This document shows, piece by piece, positions 46,938 to 54,568 of a DNA stretch of 60,298 bases. The position numbers and the translations under genes are program-made. Source of the stretch: Paenibacillus phocaeensis (GTDB taxonomy: Bacteria > Bacillota > Bacilli > Paenibacillales > Paenibacillaceae); contig NZ_FCOQ01000015.1 in NCBI RefSeq assembly GCF_900021165.1, positions 1,456-61,753 of the forward strand. The letters run 5' to 3'. Under the pieces are notes generated by a model. The model was not told the origin of the DNA. It saw only the letters and a list, made by a program, of their open reading frames with translations, and ran no database searches. How positions within the stretch are numbered: the first letter of the stretch is position 1; each line of letters opens with the position of its first letter.

Positions 46938-47693
46938 ATGAAAACATGGTTAAAACCTGTAGCGTCGGTGTTGGTTGCGGGGACATTGATCGCCGGGGGG
47001 ACGTTTGTAAGCGGTGCCTTGAATGCTCCGGTCCCGGTCTACGCGGATGGCGAGATGCAGAAGAATGTGATTACCGTGGTGGGCAGCGGGGAGTTGTCCG
47101 TGAAGCCGGACGTGGCGTATCTGTCGATCGGCGTGGTGACGGAAGCCAAGACGGCGAAGGAAGCGCAAAGCGCCAATGCGACTAAGGTAGCTGCCCTGAC
47201 CAAGCTGCTGAAGGAGACCTGGGGGATTGCCGACAAGGATATCCAAACCGGCCAACTCTACGTCCAACCGAATTATACGTATAACGAGAAGGACGGCCAG
47301 CAAATCAAGGGGTATTCCGCGCAGCATTCGCTGGAAGTGACTTACCGCGATTTGACGAAGGTTGGACAGCTGCTGGATGCGGCATCCGCAGCGGGCGCCA
47401 ACCGGATCGACAATATCCGTTTCAGCACCGAGAATCCGGATCAGTATCAGGATCAAGTGATCCAAAAAGCGATGAATGACGCGAACAAGAAGGCGGCGTC
47501 GATCGCCAAAGCGGCAAACCGTCAAGTGGGCGTCGTGCTTAGCATCAGCCAGGCCAGCGCCGGCACGCCGATTTTCACGCAGAACTATAAGATGATGGAA
47601 ATGGCCGCGGCGGATTCCGCAGCGAGCACGCCGGTAGAACCGGGCGAAATCGACTTGCAAATGACGTTGACCGTGATGTATGAGCTGAAATAG
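46938..47693 (+). CDS. Secreted SIMPL-domain (DUF541) protein
   Basis: The 251-residue protein has a signal peptide with a probable cleavage site after VYA (about residue 37). A SIMPL/DUF541 domain follows (VVGSGELSVKPDVAYLSIGV and YSAQHSLEVTYRDLTKVGQLLDAA). Related proteins are periplasmic or surface-exposed and of uncertain role, with some links to oxidative stress. The ATG at 46938 stands eight bases after GGAGG; ATG codons at 46923 and 46932 are less well placed. It is a single gene after the HPr-like terminator. Confidence 0.87.
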   Translation: MKTWLKPVASVLVAGTLIAGGTFVSGALNAPVPVYADGEMQKNVITVVGSGELSVKPDVAYLSIGVVTEAKTAKEAQSANATKVAALTKLLKETWGIADKDIQTGQLYVQPNYTYNEKDGQQIKGYSAQHSLEVTYRDLTKVGQLLDAASAAGANRIDNIRFSTENPDQYQDQVIQKAMNDANKKAASIAKAANRQVGVVLSISQASAGTPIFTQNYKMMEMAAADSAASTPVEPGEIDLQMTLTVMYELK

Positions 47694-47760
47694 GGGGAGC
47701 GCAGGACCCTCGGAAGTTGGGTTCTAGGCAAGTCATTATTTCATGGAAAGGTGATTTGAA

Positions 47761-48267
47761 ATGCTGAATAAAAATGTAGTGTTTTTACTCACATTTACAG
47801 TTATTTTTTCCAGCATGTCATTTGCCTACGGGGATACATCTCAACTGCACATCGAGCCATCAATAATCAATAAGAAAGCTTTGAAAGAATCTGTGAAGTC
47901 TAATGTAGTTCAATTGGAGCAGATGCAACCAAGAGGGTTAAATGGGAATACACAGGAATTAAAGATTGAAAAAGAAGGAAAAATCCGATTGAATTTACAA
48001 GAGGAAATTTCCAAGTTGGATGACGTGAAGACGAAAATTCCGGTGCAAGTCTATTTGCCCCACGGTGATGAATTTGAAGAAAAATTTAGTGAAGAAATCA
48101 AATTGGCCTTTGGAAACGAAATGACCTTCGAGAAAGTAGGATATAACACGTTCGACTTGTTAGTTAGCATAGATCAACTGGGGATTCTTGAGTCCTTGTC
48201 TACTGTTGAAGATATTTTTGCTCAACCTAAAAGTGATGAAGAAATTTATATATTATCCGACTCTTAA
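47761..48267 (+). CDS. Unrecognised secreted protein
   Basis: The 168-residue product has a clear signal peptide (hydrophobic VVFLLTFTVIFSS, probable cleavage after AYG or FAYGD). The mature part is charged and rich in Glu, Lys and Leu, and I recognise no domain. The central segment IPVQVYLPHGDEFEEKFSEE and the later FDLLVSIDQLGILESLSTVEDIF look like a small alpha-beta unit. GGAAAGGTGAT precedes the ATG. The gene is much more AT-rich than its neighbours, which suggests acquisition by transfer. It is alone between two hairpins. Confidence 0.75.
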   Translation: MLNKNVVFLLTFTVIFSSMSFAYGDTSQLHIEPSIINKKALKESVKSNVVQLEQMQPRGLNGNTQELKIEKEGKIRLNLQEEISKLDDVKTKIPVQVYLPHGDEFEEKFSEEIKLAFGNEMTFEKVGYNTFDLLVSIDQLGILESLSTVEDIFAQPKSDEEIYILSDS

Positions 48268-48332
48268 GAAGAAGTGATGCCGAATTTCTAGAGTAAGTTC
48301 CTTTTTTGGTCATGTTTCATTGAGCGTCTAAA

Positions 48333-48371
48333 AAAGCACCTCGATAGGTCTATTGCCAATCGAGGTGCTTT
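48333..48371. terminator. Bidirectional terminator
   Basis: AAAGCACCTCGAT and ATCGAGGTGCTTT form a perfect 13-pair stem. On the minus strand it is followed by a run of T residues; on the plus strand by a shorter one. It separates the secreted-protein gene from the minus-strand DUF6809 gene. Confidence 0.93.
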
Positions 48372-48400
48372 AGTTTGTTGTGCGATCTGCTTTAATCTTG

Positions 48401-48685
48401 CTAACGAACAAGCTCCGTTTTTCCGGCCATGACCTCAATCAGGATCCAGGAGGCAAGTTTATATCCATACATAAAGGCTGCTTCGGCGTGCATGGAGTCG
48501 GCTTGAGAGCGTAAATCCAGCAATTCTTCGAGCTCTAGAAAGTCGTGTTCGGGCAGCTTGTCCCTCCACACTTTCATCGTCTCGGATATTTTGCGATTTA
48601 ATGGGCGATATTCCGGGTTTTTTGAAACGATGAGCTCGTCCGGGTAAATACCGCCGCTAAAAAGTTCTTCCAAGATACTTTTCAT
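48401..48685 (-). CDS. DUF6809 family protein
   Basis: The 94-residue protein reads MKSILEELFSGGIYPDEL, then YRPLNRKISETM, then DLRSQADSMHAEAAFMYGYKLAS, matching small DUF6809 proteins common in Paenibacillus. It is soluble and helical with no known function. The ATG at 48685 is preferred because GGATGGAG stands upstream; two earlier in-frame ATG codons are less well placed. It follows the ribbon-helix-helix gene on the same strand at a distance of 140 bases and may be part of the same transcript. Confidence 0.82.
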   Translation of the reverse strand: MKSILEELFSGGIYPDELIVSKNPEYRPLNRKISETMKVWRDKLPEHDFLELEELLDLRSQADSMHAEAAFMYGYKLASWILIEVMAGKTELVR

Positions 48686-48825
48686 ACGCTCCATCCTTTC
48701 GTCTCTTACGTTTGCAATTCCTTGAAAGGGGGGACCGCACATGGTAGGATATTTATGCAGTCTGCCTTTTAGGTGATTGCGTGTGGGAAGTGGCGTGGTC
48801 TTGGTTAAGAGGGCGCCGCTTCCTT

Positions 48826-49005
48826 TTATTTATTTAGGTCGTCGTGGATCCGATGAATCCCCCTCCGGATGACTTCTGAACGGGAAGTATTTAACTCTTT
48901 GGCGCTGTCATCGAGTTTTTCCAAAGTCATCTTATCTACCCGAACACGAAGCATGGTGTCCATAGGGTTGTCCGTTTTCGGCCCCGGTTTCTTTTTAGCT
49001 ACCAA
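48826..49005 (-). CDS. Small ribbon-helix-helix (CopG/Arc-type) DNA-binding protein
   Basis: This 59-residue protein starts with TTG at 49005, five bases after a strong GGAGGTG (49011-49017). Residues 19-55 fit a ribbon-helix-helix domain: the strand LRVRVDKMTLEKLDDSAKE is followed by the second-helix region NTSRSEVIRRGIHRIHDDL. The N-terminal 17 residues are basic and Pro-rich. Proteins of this kind are homodimeric repressors or antitoxins. No toxin gene follows; the next gene is DUF6809. Two TGTRGCTACAAG repeats in its promoter are likely autoregulatory operators. Confidence 0.75.
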   Translation of the reverse strand: MVAKKKPGPKTDNPMDTMLRVRVDKMTLEKLDDSAKELNTSRSEVIRRGIHRIHDDLNK

Positions 49006-49021
49006 TATGTCACCTCCAATC

Positions 49022-49065
49022 TGTAGCTACAAGACAACCATAAATTTGTGGCTACAAGTTGTCAA
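49022..49065 (-). promoter_or_regulatory. Promoter with two operator-like repeats for the ribbon-helix-helix gene
   Basis: On the minus strand TTGACA (49065-49060) and TATGGT (49042-49037) are 17 bases apart. The repeats TGTAGCTACAAG (49022-49033) and TGTGGCTACAAG (49047-49058), 25 bp apart start to start, overlap the transcription start and the spacer. The first contains the perfect palindrome TGTAGCTACA. Confidence 0.65.
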
Positions 49066-49149
49066 GATGATCATAAACATGGATTTGAAATCTTTTTGAC
49101 ATAAGTCAAAAGACATATCCAGGTTAGTTATAGGGAACGGTGGGAAAGT

Positions 49150-49252
49150 GCAACGCTTGAAGATGACGCTATTTGGCCCGAAACGGGGAACTTCAATTGT
49201 AGCGTTTACGAGTCGGCGATAACGCCCGTATAAGCAGAGTGGCAAGCGTTAG
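49150..49252. repeat. Four-module intergenic element, copy E (partial)
   Basis: One forward 24-bp module (49150-49173) and one clear inverted module (49229-49252) share the AACGCT and GCTTAT ends of copies A and F. A degenerate inverted module lies near 49199-49222. One module and the normal spacing are missing, so this looks like a decayed copy. Confidence 0.6.
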
Positions 49253-49333
49253 CGCATAAATGCCGGACAGATCGGCCGCTCAGCTTCCTCGTTTATCCAG
49301 CGGGTGCCGATCGCCAAGATCCAACAAAAACTA

Positions 49334-49362
49334 TTGTAACCCGCGCCAAAACAAGGTATAGT
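49334..49362 (+). promoter_or_regulatory. Promoter of potABCD
   Basis: TTGTAA (49334-49339) and TATAGT (49357-49362) are 17 bases apart, 100 bases before potA. Confidence 0.7.
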
Positions 49363-49392
49363 GAATATGCGAAAAAATGATCTAGGACCGTT

Positions 49393-49422
49393 AAGCCATA
49401 CCAATGGATATGGCTTTTTTTT
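49393..49422 (+). terminator. Intrinsic terminator in the potABCD leader
   Basis: AAGCCATA and TATGGCTT form an eight-pair stem around an eight-base loop, followed by a run of T residues. It lies between the potA promoter and start codon, so transcription of the operon requires read-through or antitermination. No known riboswitch class is recognised. Confidence 0.75.
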
Positions 49423-49462
49423 CTTAGGAAGACAAGCCTACATTGAAGGAGTTGATGCAAAG

Positions 49463-50437
49463 ATGATAGAACTGGCCGCGGTGGAGAAGCACTTTGCGGG
49501 ACAGGTCGCCTTGCATCCGCTATCGCTCACGATTAAGGAAGGGGAATTCCTCACCTTGCTGGGCCCAAGCGGCTGCGGCAAGACGACGATTTTGCGCATG
49601 ATCGCCGGGTTCGAGCAACCGACCTCAGGGAAAATCCTGCTGGACGGAAAGGACCTGACGAATCTGCCGCCGAATCGCCGGGATTTGAACCTTGTTTTCC
49701 AACACTATGCCTTGTTTCCTCATATGACGGTGGAAGAGAATGTCGCCTTCGGGCTTAAGATGAAAAAGATGCCGGCGAAGCAGCAGCAGGAGCGCGTGCA
49801 AGAGGCGGTTGAAATGACGCAGCTGACCGCGCTTACCAAGCGGTATCCGCATCAGCTGTCCGGCGGGCAGCAGCAGCGGGTCGCCATCGCGCGAGCCATC
49901 GCCAATAAGCCGCGGGTGCTGCTGCTGGACGAACCGCTGGGCGCGCTGGATCTGCAGCTTCGCAAAAGCCTGCAGGGCGAGCTCAAGCAGCTGCAGCGCA
50001 GCCTCGGCATCACCTTCGTATACGTTACGCATGACCAGGAAGAAGCGATGATGATGTCCGACCGCATCGTTGTGATGAACAGCGGCCAGGTGGAGCAGAT
50101 CGGCACGCCGCGGGAAATTTACGCACAGCCGGCCACGTTGTTTTCGGCCACCTTCGTGGGTGAGAACAACATCTTCTCCCGGGACGGGCAGTTGTTTGCT
50201 GTGCGGCCGGAGAAGCTGAAGGCCGTGCGGGGCAGCGAAGGCGTTGAACCTAAACGAAGCGGCGAACTGCTGGATGTGTTGTATCTCGGCGGCGTGCATA
50301 AGCTGATCGTTCAGCTCGACAACGAACCGATGACGGTATCCGTCGTGCTTGATGTTAACGATGAGCGTACATGGCAAATTGGAGAGACGGTTGGGGTGGA
50401 TTGGAAGCCGGAGGACGAGGTGGTCATCGGATCATGA
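49463..50437 (+). CDS. potA: Spermidine/putrescine ABC transporter ATPase
   Basis: This 324-residue ATPase has Walker [10 protein letters not shown] (34-42), signature [10 protein letters not shown], Walker [13 protein letters not shown], and a C-terminal TOBE domain. Together with PotB, PotC and PotD it imports polyamines. The ATG at 49463 follows GAAGGAG. A longer open frame reaches back through the leader terminator, which argues against an earlier start. The C-terminal domain is somewhat shorter than in E. coli PotA. The stop overlaps the potB start. Confidence 0.93.
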   Translation: MIELAAVEKHFAGQVALHPLSLTIKEGEFLTLLGPSGCGKTTILRMIAGFEQPTSGKILLDGKDLTNLPPNRRDLNLVFQHYALFPHMTVEENVAFGLKMKKMPAKQQQERVQEAVEMTQLTALTKRYPHQLSGGQQQRVAIARAIANKPRVLLLDEPLGALDLQLRKSLQGELKQLQRSLGITFVYVTHDQEEAMMMSDRIVVMNSGQVEQIGTPREIYAQPATLFSATFVGENNIFSRDGQLFAVRPEKLKAVRGSEGVEPKRSGELLDVLYLGGVHKLIVQLDNEPMTVSVVLDVNDERTWQIGETVGVDWKPEDEVVIGS

Positions 50438-51285
50438 AGAAATCTGGCTTGAGCATGCTGCCGGTGCTCCTGTGGTTATGCCTGTTCCTGGTCGTGCCGA
50501 TGATGATCGTGGTGGGGATCTCTTTTATGGGACGCGACGATCTCGGCAACGTTGTGCTGGATTTTAACCTGGATGCCTACGCGTTATTTTTTGACCCGTT
50601 ATATTTGGGGATATATTGGGATACGATCCTGTTGTCGGTGGTGACGACGGCGTTGTGCCTGCTGCTCAGTTACCCGCTGGCTTACTATATCGCCAACGCC
50701 GGCCCGAGAATGCAAACCTGGGGCTTGGTGCTCATTACGGTGCCGTTCTGGATTAACTTCCTCATCCGCACCTATGCCTGGGTGCTCCTGCTGCGCACGC
50801 AAGGGATTGTCAACGAACTCTTGCTCGGCATGGGGCTGATCTCTGAACCGCTGCAGATGCTGTATACCAAAGGCGCAGTCCTGCTTGGCATGGTCTATAC
50901 GTTTATTCCGTTTATGGTGCTGCCGATTTATGTGGCGCTGGAGCAAATGGACAAGAAGCTGCTGGAGGCCGCCAGCGATCTTGGAGCGACGCGCTGGAGA
51001 GCGTTCTGGCATATCACCCTGCCGCAGACCAAGTCCGGGATCATGACCGGCTCGGTACTGGTCTATGTCTCCACAACCGGGATGTTTGTCGTGACGGACA
51101 TCCTCGGCGGGGCGAAATCGGCGATGATCAGCAACATCATACAGAGCCAGTTCCTCGGGGCCCGCAACTGGCCGTTTGGCTCGGCGCTGTCCGTGATCTT
51201 CGTGATCACATCGCTGATTCTGATCGCGCTGTTTAACCGGGCGATGACCTCCCGGTATCAAAAAGTGCGGGAGGTGCGTTCATGA
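50434..51285 (+). CDS. potB: Spermidine/putrescine ABC transporter permease PotB
   Basis: The 283-residue membrane protein has six hydrophobic segments and the EAA-type loop [21 protein letters not shown]. The ATG overlaps the potA stop (ATGA). An open frame extends into potA but without similarity. It is the first channel subunit of the importer. Confidence 0.93.
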   Translation: MKKSGLSMLPVLLWLCLFLVVPMMIVVGISFMGRDDLGNVVLDFNLDAYALFFDPLYLGIYWDTILLSVVTTALCLLLSYPLAYYIANAGPRMQTWGLVLITVPFWINFLIRTYAWVLLLRTQGIVNELLLGMGLISEPLQMLYTKGAVLLGMVYTFIPFMVLPIYVALEQMDKKLLEAASDLGATRWRAFWHITLPQTKSGIMTGSVLVYVSTTGMFVVTDILGGAKSAMISNIIQSQFLGARNWPFGSALSVIFVITSLILIALFNRAMTSRYQKVREVRS

Positions 51286-52088
51286 AAACCAAAAGCCATC
51301 CGCTGCTGGGTGTTCACTCGCTGGTGATGATGATTTTTATCTATGTGCCGATCCTGTTTATCGTTGCTTACTCGTTTAACAGTTCCAGACTGGCGGCCGA
51401 TTGGAGCGGCTTTACGTTCGATTGGTATGTCTCGCTGTTTGAGAATCGCCATGTCATGGAGGCGCTGGCGAACAGCTTGACGGTAGCGATTGTCTCGACG
51501 GTGATCTCGACGGTGCTCGGCACGCTGGCGGCGCTGGCAATGCGGAAGCTGGGCCGACGCTCCAAGGCGGGAATGGGCGGCTTGCTGTATTTACCGATTA
51601 TCATTCCGGATATTATCATGGGCTTGTCGCTGCTGGTGCTGTTTAATCAACTGCATATGCCGCTTGGCAAAATGACGATCATCATCGCCCATATTACGTT
51701 TAGCTTGTCCTATGTCTACGTTGTCGTCACTACCCGACTTTCCGGGATGGGGGGACAATTGGAGGAGGCGGCGCAGGATCTGGGGGCGAGCTCGTGGCAG
51801 ACGTTCCGTCATGTAACTTTGCCGCAAATCGCTCCGGGCATTATTTCCGGGGCTTTGATCGCATTTACGCTGTCGCTGGATGACTTCATGGTCAGCTTCT
51901 TCGTCAGCGGGCCGAATTCGACCACGCTTCCGATATACATCTATGGACAGGTCAAAAGGGGTATTTCCCCGGAAATTAACGCGCTGTGTACGATTTTGAT
52001 CCTGGTCACGGTCACTTTGATCTTCCTGGCGCAATTTGTGCTGAATCGCGGTAAAGGTCAGAAGAAACAATCCGTGCTGCCGTTCTAG
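51282..52088 (+). CDS. potC: Spermidine/putrescine ABC transporter permease PotC
   Basis: The 268-residue second channel subunit has six hydrophobic segments, SFNSSRLAADWSGFT near the N-terminus and the loop LEEAAQDLGASSWQTFRHVTL. GGGAGGTG precedes the ATG, which overlaps the potB stop (ATGA). Confidence 0.93.
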   Translation: MKTKSHPLLGVHSLVMMIFIYVPILFIVAYSFNSSRLAADWSGFTFDWYVSLFENRHVMEALANSLTVAIVSTVISTVLGTLAALAMRKLGRRSKAGMGGLLYLPIIIPDIIMGLSLLVLFNQLHMPLGKMTIIIAHITFSLSYVYVVVTTRLSGMGGQLEEAAQDLGASSWQTFRHVTLPQIAPGIISGALIAFTLSLDDFMVSFFVSGPNSTTLPIYIYGQVKRGISPEINALCTILILVTVTLIFLAQFVLNRGKGQKKQSVLPF

Positions 52089-52150
52089 AAACGTCCTAGA
52101 AAAGGAACATTCTTATTTTCCGTATAACGACTGAGAAGGGAGATTGGGAA

Positions 52151-53203
52151 TTGAACAATACGAAAATGAAATGGGCCGGCCTTGTGCTGGCAAGTTTGAT
52201 GCTGATTGGATTGCTGTCCGGCTGCGGATCTTCGAAAGAGACGCTCAACATTTACAGCTGGGCTGACAATTTTGACGAGGAAGTCTTGAAGCAGTTCGAG
52301 AAAGAGTTCGACGTGAAAATCAATTATGACGTGTTTGCGAACAACGAAGACCTGTTGGCCAAAATTAAAGCGGGCGGCGGCGGTTACGACCTGATTCAGC
52401 CGTCCGATTACATGGTGGCGACGATGATCAAGCAGGATCTGCTGGCTCCGCTGGACATGAACAACATCCCGAACTTCGCCAATGTGTCGGAGGCCTACAA
52501 GAACCCGTCCTACGATCCGGGGAACAAGTACTCCATCGTCTATACCTCGGGGGTGACCGGGATCGCCTACAACAAGAAATACGTGAAGGACGAGATCGAC
52601 AGCTGGGAAGACCTGTGGAATCCCGAATACAAGGGTAAGGTCATCTTGCTGGACGATAATCGTGAAGTGATCGGCATGGCCTTGAAAAAAGCCGGGCATT
52701 CCAACAGTTCCACGGACGAAGGGGAAATCACGGCCGCAGTGGAAGACCTGAAGGCGCTGCTTCCCAGCGTACTGGCGTTTGATACCGACAATATCAAGCA
52801 GAAGATGATTCAAGAGGAAGGCTGGATCGCCACCGTATGGTCGGGCGACGCTTCCTATATCGCGCAGGACAACCCGGACGTGGCTTACGTCGTTCCGAAG
52901 GAAGGCGGCACGATCTGGTCGGATAACTATGCGATTCCGAAGGATTCGAAGCACAAAGAGCTGGCTGAGAAATTCATCAACTTCATGCTCGACCCGGAAG
53001 TGAGTGCGAAGAACTACGAATCGATCGGCTACAGCGATCCGAATACGAAAGCGGCGGAATTCCACAGCGAAGATTACCGGAACGACAAGATGATTAATCT
53101 GTCGGAGGACGAATTGTCCCGGACGGAGTGGCTTGGCGACGTGGGCGACAAGCTGCAGCTGTACGACCGTTTCTGGACCGAATTGAAGAGCGGACGCGAG
53201 TAA
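52151..53203 (+). CDS. potD: Spermidine/putrescine-binding lipoprotein PotD
   Basis: The 350-residue extracellular binding protein has a signal peptide with lipobox LSGC (Cys25). The mature part has family features LNIYSWADNFDEEVLKQFEK, YDLIQPSDYMVATMI and VYTSGVTGIAYNKKYV. The TTG start follows AAGGGAG. It lies 62 bases after potC and ends with a terminator. Whether spermidine or putrescine is preferred is not clear. Confidence 0.94.
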   Translation: MNNTKMKWAGLVLASLMLIGLLSGCGSSKETLNIYSWADNFDEEVLKQFEKEFDVKINYDVFANNEDLLAKIKAGGGGYDLIQPSDYMVATMIKQDLLAPLDMNNIPNFANVSEAYKNPSYDPGNKYSIVYTSGVTGIAYNKKYVKDEIDSWEDLWNPEYKGKVILLDDNREVIGMALKKAGHSNSSTDEGEITAAVEDLKALLPSVLAFDTDNIKQKMIQEEGWIATVWSGDASYIAQDNPDVAYVVPKEGGTIWSDNYAIPKDSKHKELAEKFINFMLDPEVSAKNYESIGYSDPNTKAAEFHSEDYRNDKMINLSEDELSRTEWLGDVGDKLQLYDRFWTELKSGRE

Positions 53204-53222
53204 TTTCGGTTTGCTCCTGCGA

Positions 53223-53266
53223 AAGCGCCAGGCGCTTCCCGTTAGGGAAGGCGTGCTGGCGTTTTT
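53223..53266 (+). terminator. Terminator of potABCD
   Basis: A long imperfect stem (AAAGCGCCAG-rich arm against CTGGCGTTTTT, closing with CTTCCC/GGGAAG around GTTA) is followed by five T residues. Confidence 0.9.
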
Positions 53267-53333
53267 GCGTACATGAATTGTCGCCACCGAGGTCATAATT
53301 TAGGTATGAACTTAAAGAGGGTGGCGATAACAA

Positions 53334-54113
53334 ATGAAGCGTAACGCGGTAAAAATGATGACTTCGCTGATGACTGCCGGCCTGATGATCTCCAGTGTGG
53401 CCGTCGTTCCGGCCGAAGCTGCGCCGTCATCGCCGGTGGAGCTCAGCGGGGGGATAAATGCGGCGAATTCCGGCCCGCAGCAGGGGCAGCAAGGCGTTAA
53501 GGTCACGAACCATATGATCGAGAAGAAGATTCCGGAAGCCTCGATTAAAGTCGACTATCCGCAAATCAGCGGGTTGAAGCATAAATCGGTGCAGAAGAAG
53601 ATCAACAAGCTGCTGAAAGAGAAGGCGGAGACGTTTGTGGCCCATGCGTTGAAGGAAGCGAAGGCGGGGCAGCCGACAACGCCCAGCGGCAACCCTTACG
53701 AATATGTCGGCACCTACAAGGTGACATACAACCAGGACGGAGTGCTGAGCCTGTACCAGGATTGGTATTCCTATACCGGCGGCGCACATGGGGTGACGGT
53801 TCGCGAAGGCTTGACGTTCCGTCTGGATAACGGCAAGCTGCTGACCTTGGACGAGGTGCTTCGGGCCAACCCGAATTATCGCAGCATCGTCGATCCGGCC
53901 ATCGCCCAGAAGCTGCAGGAAACCGACGGATACTTCGGCAACTTCAAAACGATTGGTCCGAACCCGTCATTTTATGTGCAGGGGGATGGCGTTACGATCT
54001 TTTTCCAACTGTATGAATATCTGCCCTATGTGTTTGGCTTCCCGGAATTTCATTTCCCGTTTGCTCAACTGCTGCCGCCGGGAACGAATCCGTTTGATTT
54101 CAAAACGCGCTAA
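53334..54113 (+). CDS. Secreted DUF4163/DUF3298 protein, RsiV-like sensor domain
   Basis: This 259-residue protein has a signal peptide with cleavage after AEA (about residue 29). A DUF4163 region follows (IPEASIKVDYPQISGLKH and KINKLLKEKA) and then DUF3298 (YTGGAHGVTVREGLTFRLDNGKLLTLDEVL). The same fold forms the lysozyme-sensing part of the anti-sigma factor RsiV, but here there is no cytoplasmic anti-sigma segment or membrane anchor, so it is a free secreted protein. GGGTGGCGAT precedes the ATG. It is a single gene between terminators. Binding of a cell-wall hydrolase is one possible role, by analogy only. Confidence 0.87.
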   Translation: MKRNAVKMMTSLMTAGLMISSVAVVPAEAAPSSPVELSGGINAANSGPQQGQQGVKVTNHMIEKKIPEASIKVDYPQISGLKHKSVQKKINKLLKEKAETFVAHALKEAKAGQPTTPSGNPYEYVGTYKVTYNQDGVLSLYQDWYSYTGGAHGVTVREGLTFRLDNGKLLTLDEVLRANPNYRSIVDPAIAQKLQETDGYFGNFKTIGPNPSFYVQGDGVTIFFQLYEYLPYVFGFPEFHFPFAQLLPPGTNPFDFKTR

Positions 54114-54129
54114 TGGGTTTGATTCCTCT

Positions 54130-54174
54130 ACCGTTCTCATCGGCAGATTGCTGCCGGGAGGGCGGTTTTTTTTT
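54130..54174 (+). terminator. Terminator after the DUF3298 gene
   Basis: ACCGTTCTC and GGAGGGCGGT with inner CGGCAG and CTGCCG form a long stem followed by nine T residues. Confidence 0.92.
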
Positions 54175-54199
54175 GGGGAGAGTGGGGAAGAGGGGGGAA

Positions 54200-54374
54200 A
54201 GTTGCATTTTGTGCATCAATTCGGGCGGATCCAAGGCGTTTCAGGTCAGATTGTTGCAAAAAATGCAGCATAATTGCAGCAGCAGCTCCAATGTACCCAA
54301 AAATGTTGTATAAAAGACAACAATCAGCGCGAACGGGGACGGTCCAGTTCAAAAATGTTGCAGGAAATTCAACA
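54200..54374. promoter_or_regulatory. Four 19-bp palindromic operators at exact 52-bp spacing
   Basis: Sites start at 54200, 54252, 54304 and 54356. Each fits TGTTGC-N7-GCAACA. The site at 54304 (TGTTGT-N7-ACAACA) is perfect, those at 54252 and 54356 have one mismatch between arms, and the one at 54200 is weaker (AGTTGC-N7-GCATCA). The distance 52 bp is five turns of B-DNA, so a protein would bind one face. They lie 100-300 bases before the uxaC promoter. The rest of the 54175-54568 gap holds only that promoter. Confidence 0.65.
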
Positions 54375-54469
54375 TTCGCCTCAGCTTAGCCCCGGTGAAG
54401 TCGGATTCAGCAGAGCCTCTTGCGCGCATGAAGCTTGGCAAGGCAATATCACGGCGCCTATAAATCTCC

Positions 54470-54497
54470 TTGCGTTTTGCGGTGAAACGGTTACAAT
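54470..54497 (+). promoter_or_regulatory. Possible promoter of uxaC
   Basis: TTGCGT (54470-54475) and TACAAT (54492-54497) are 16 bases apart, 72 bases before the start codon. The four palindromes lie upstream of it. Confidence 0.55.
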
Positions 54498-54568
54498 AGG
54501 AATCAGCAACGTGATGTTAACGTGAACAATAGGAGATCTTAGGGATCAATTGAAGGGAGAACGGGAAC

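Noticed and set aside
54484..54497. CcpA cre site in GGTGAAACGGTTACAAT before uxaC
   Set aside because: The two halves are one base too close for the cre consensus (TGWNANCGNTNWCA), so it does not fit without a gap.
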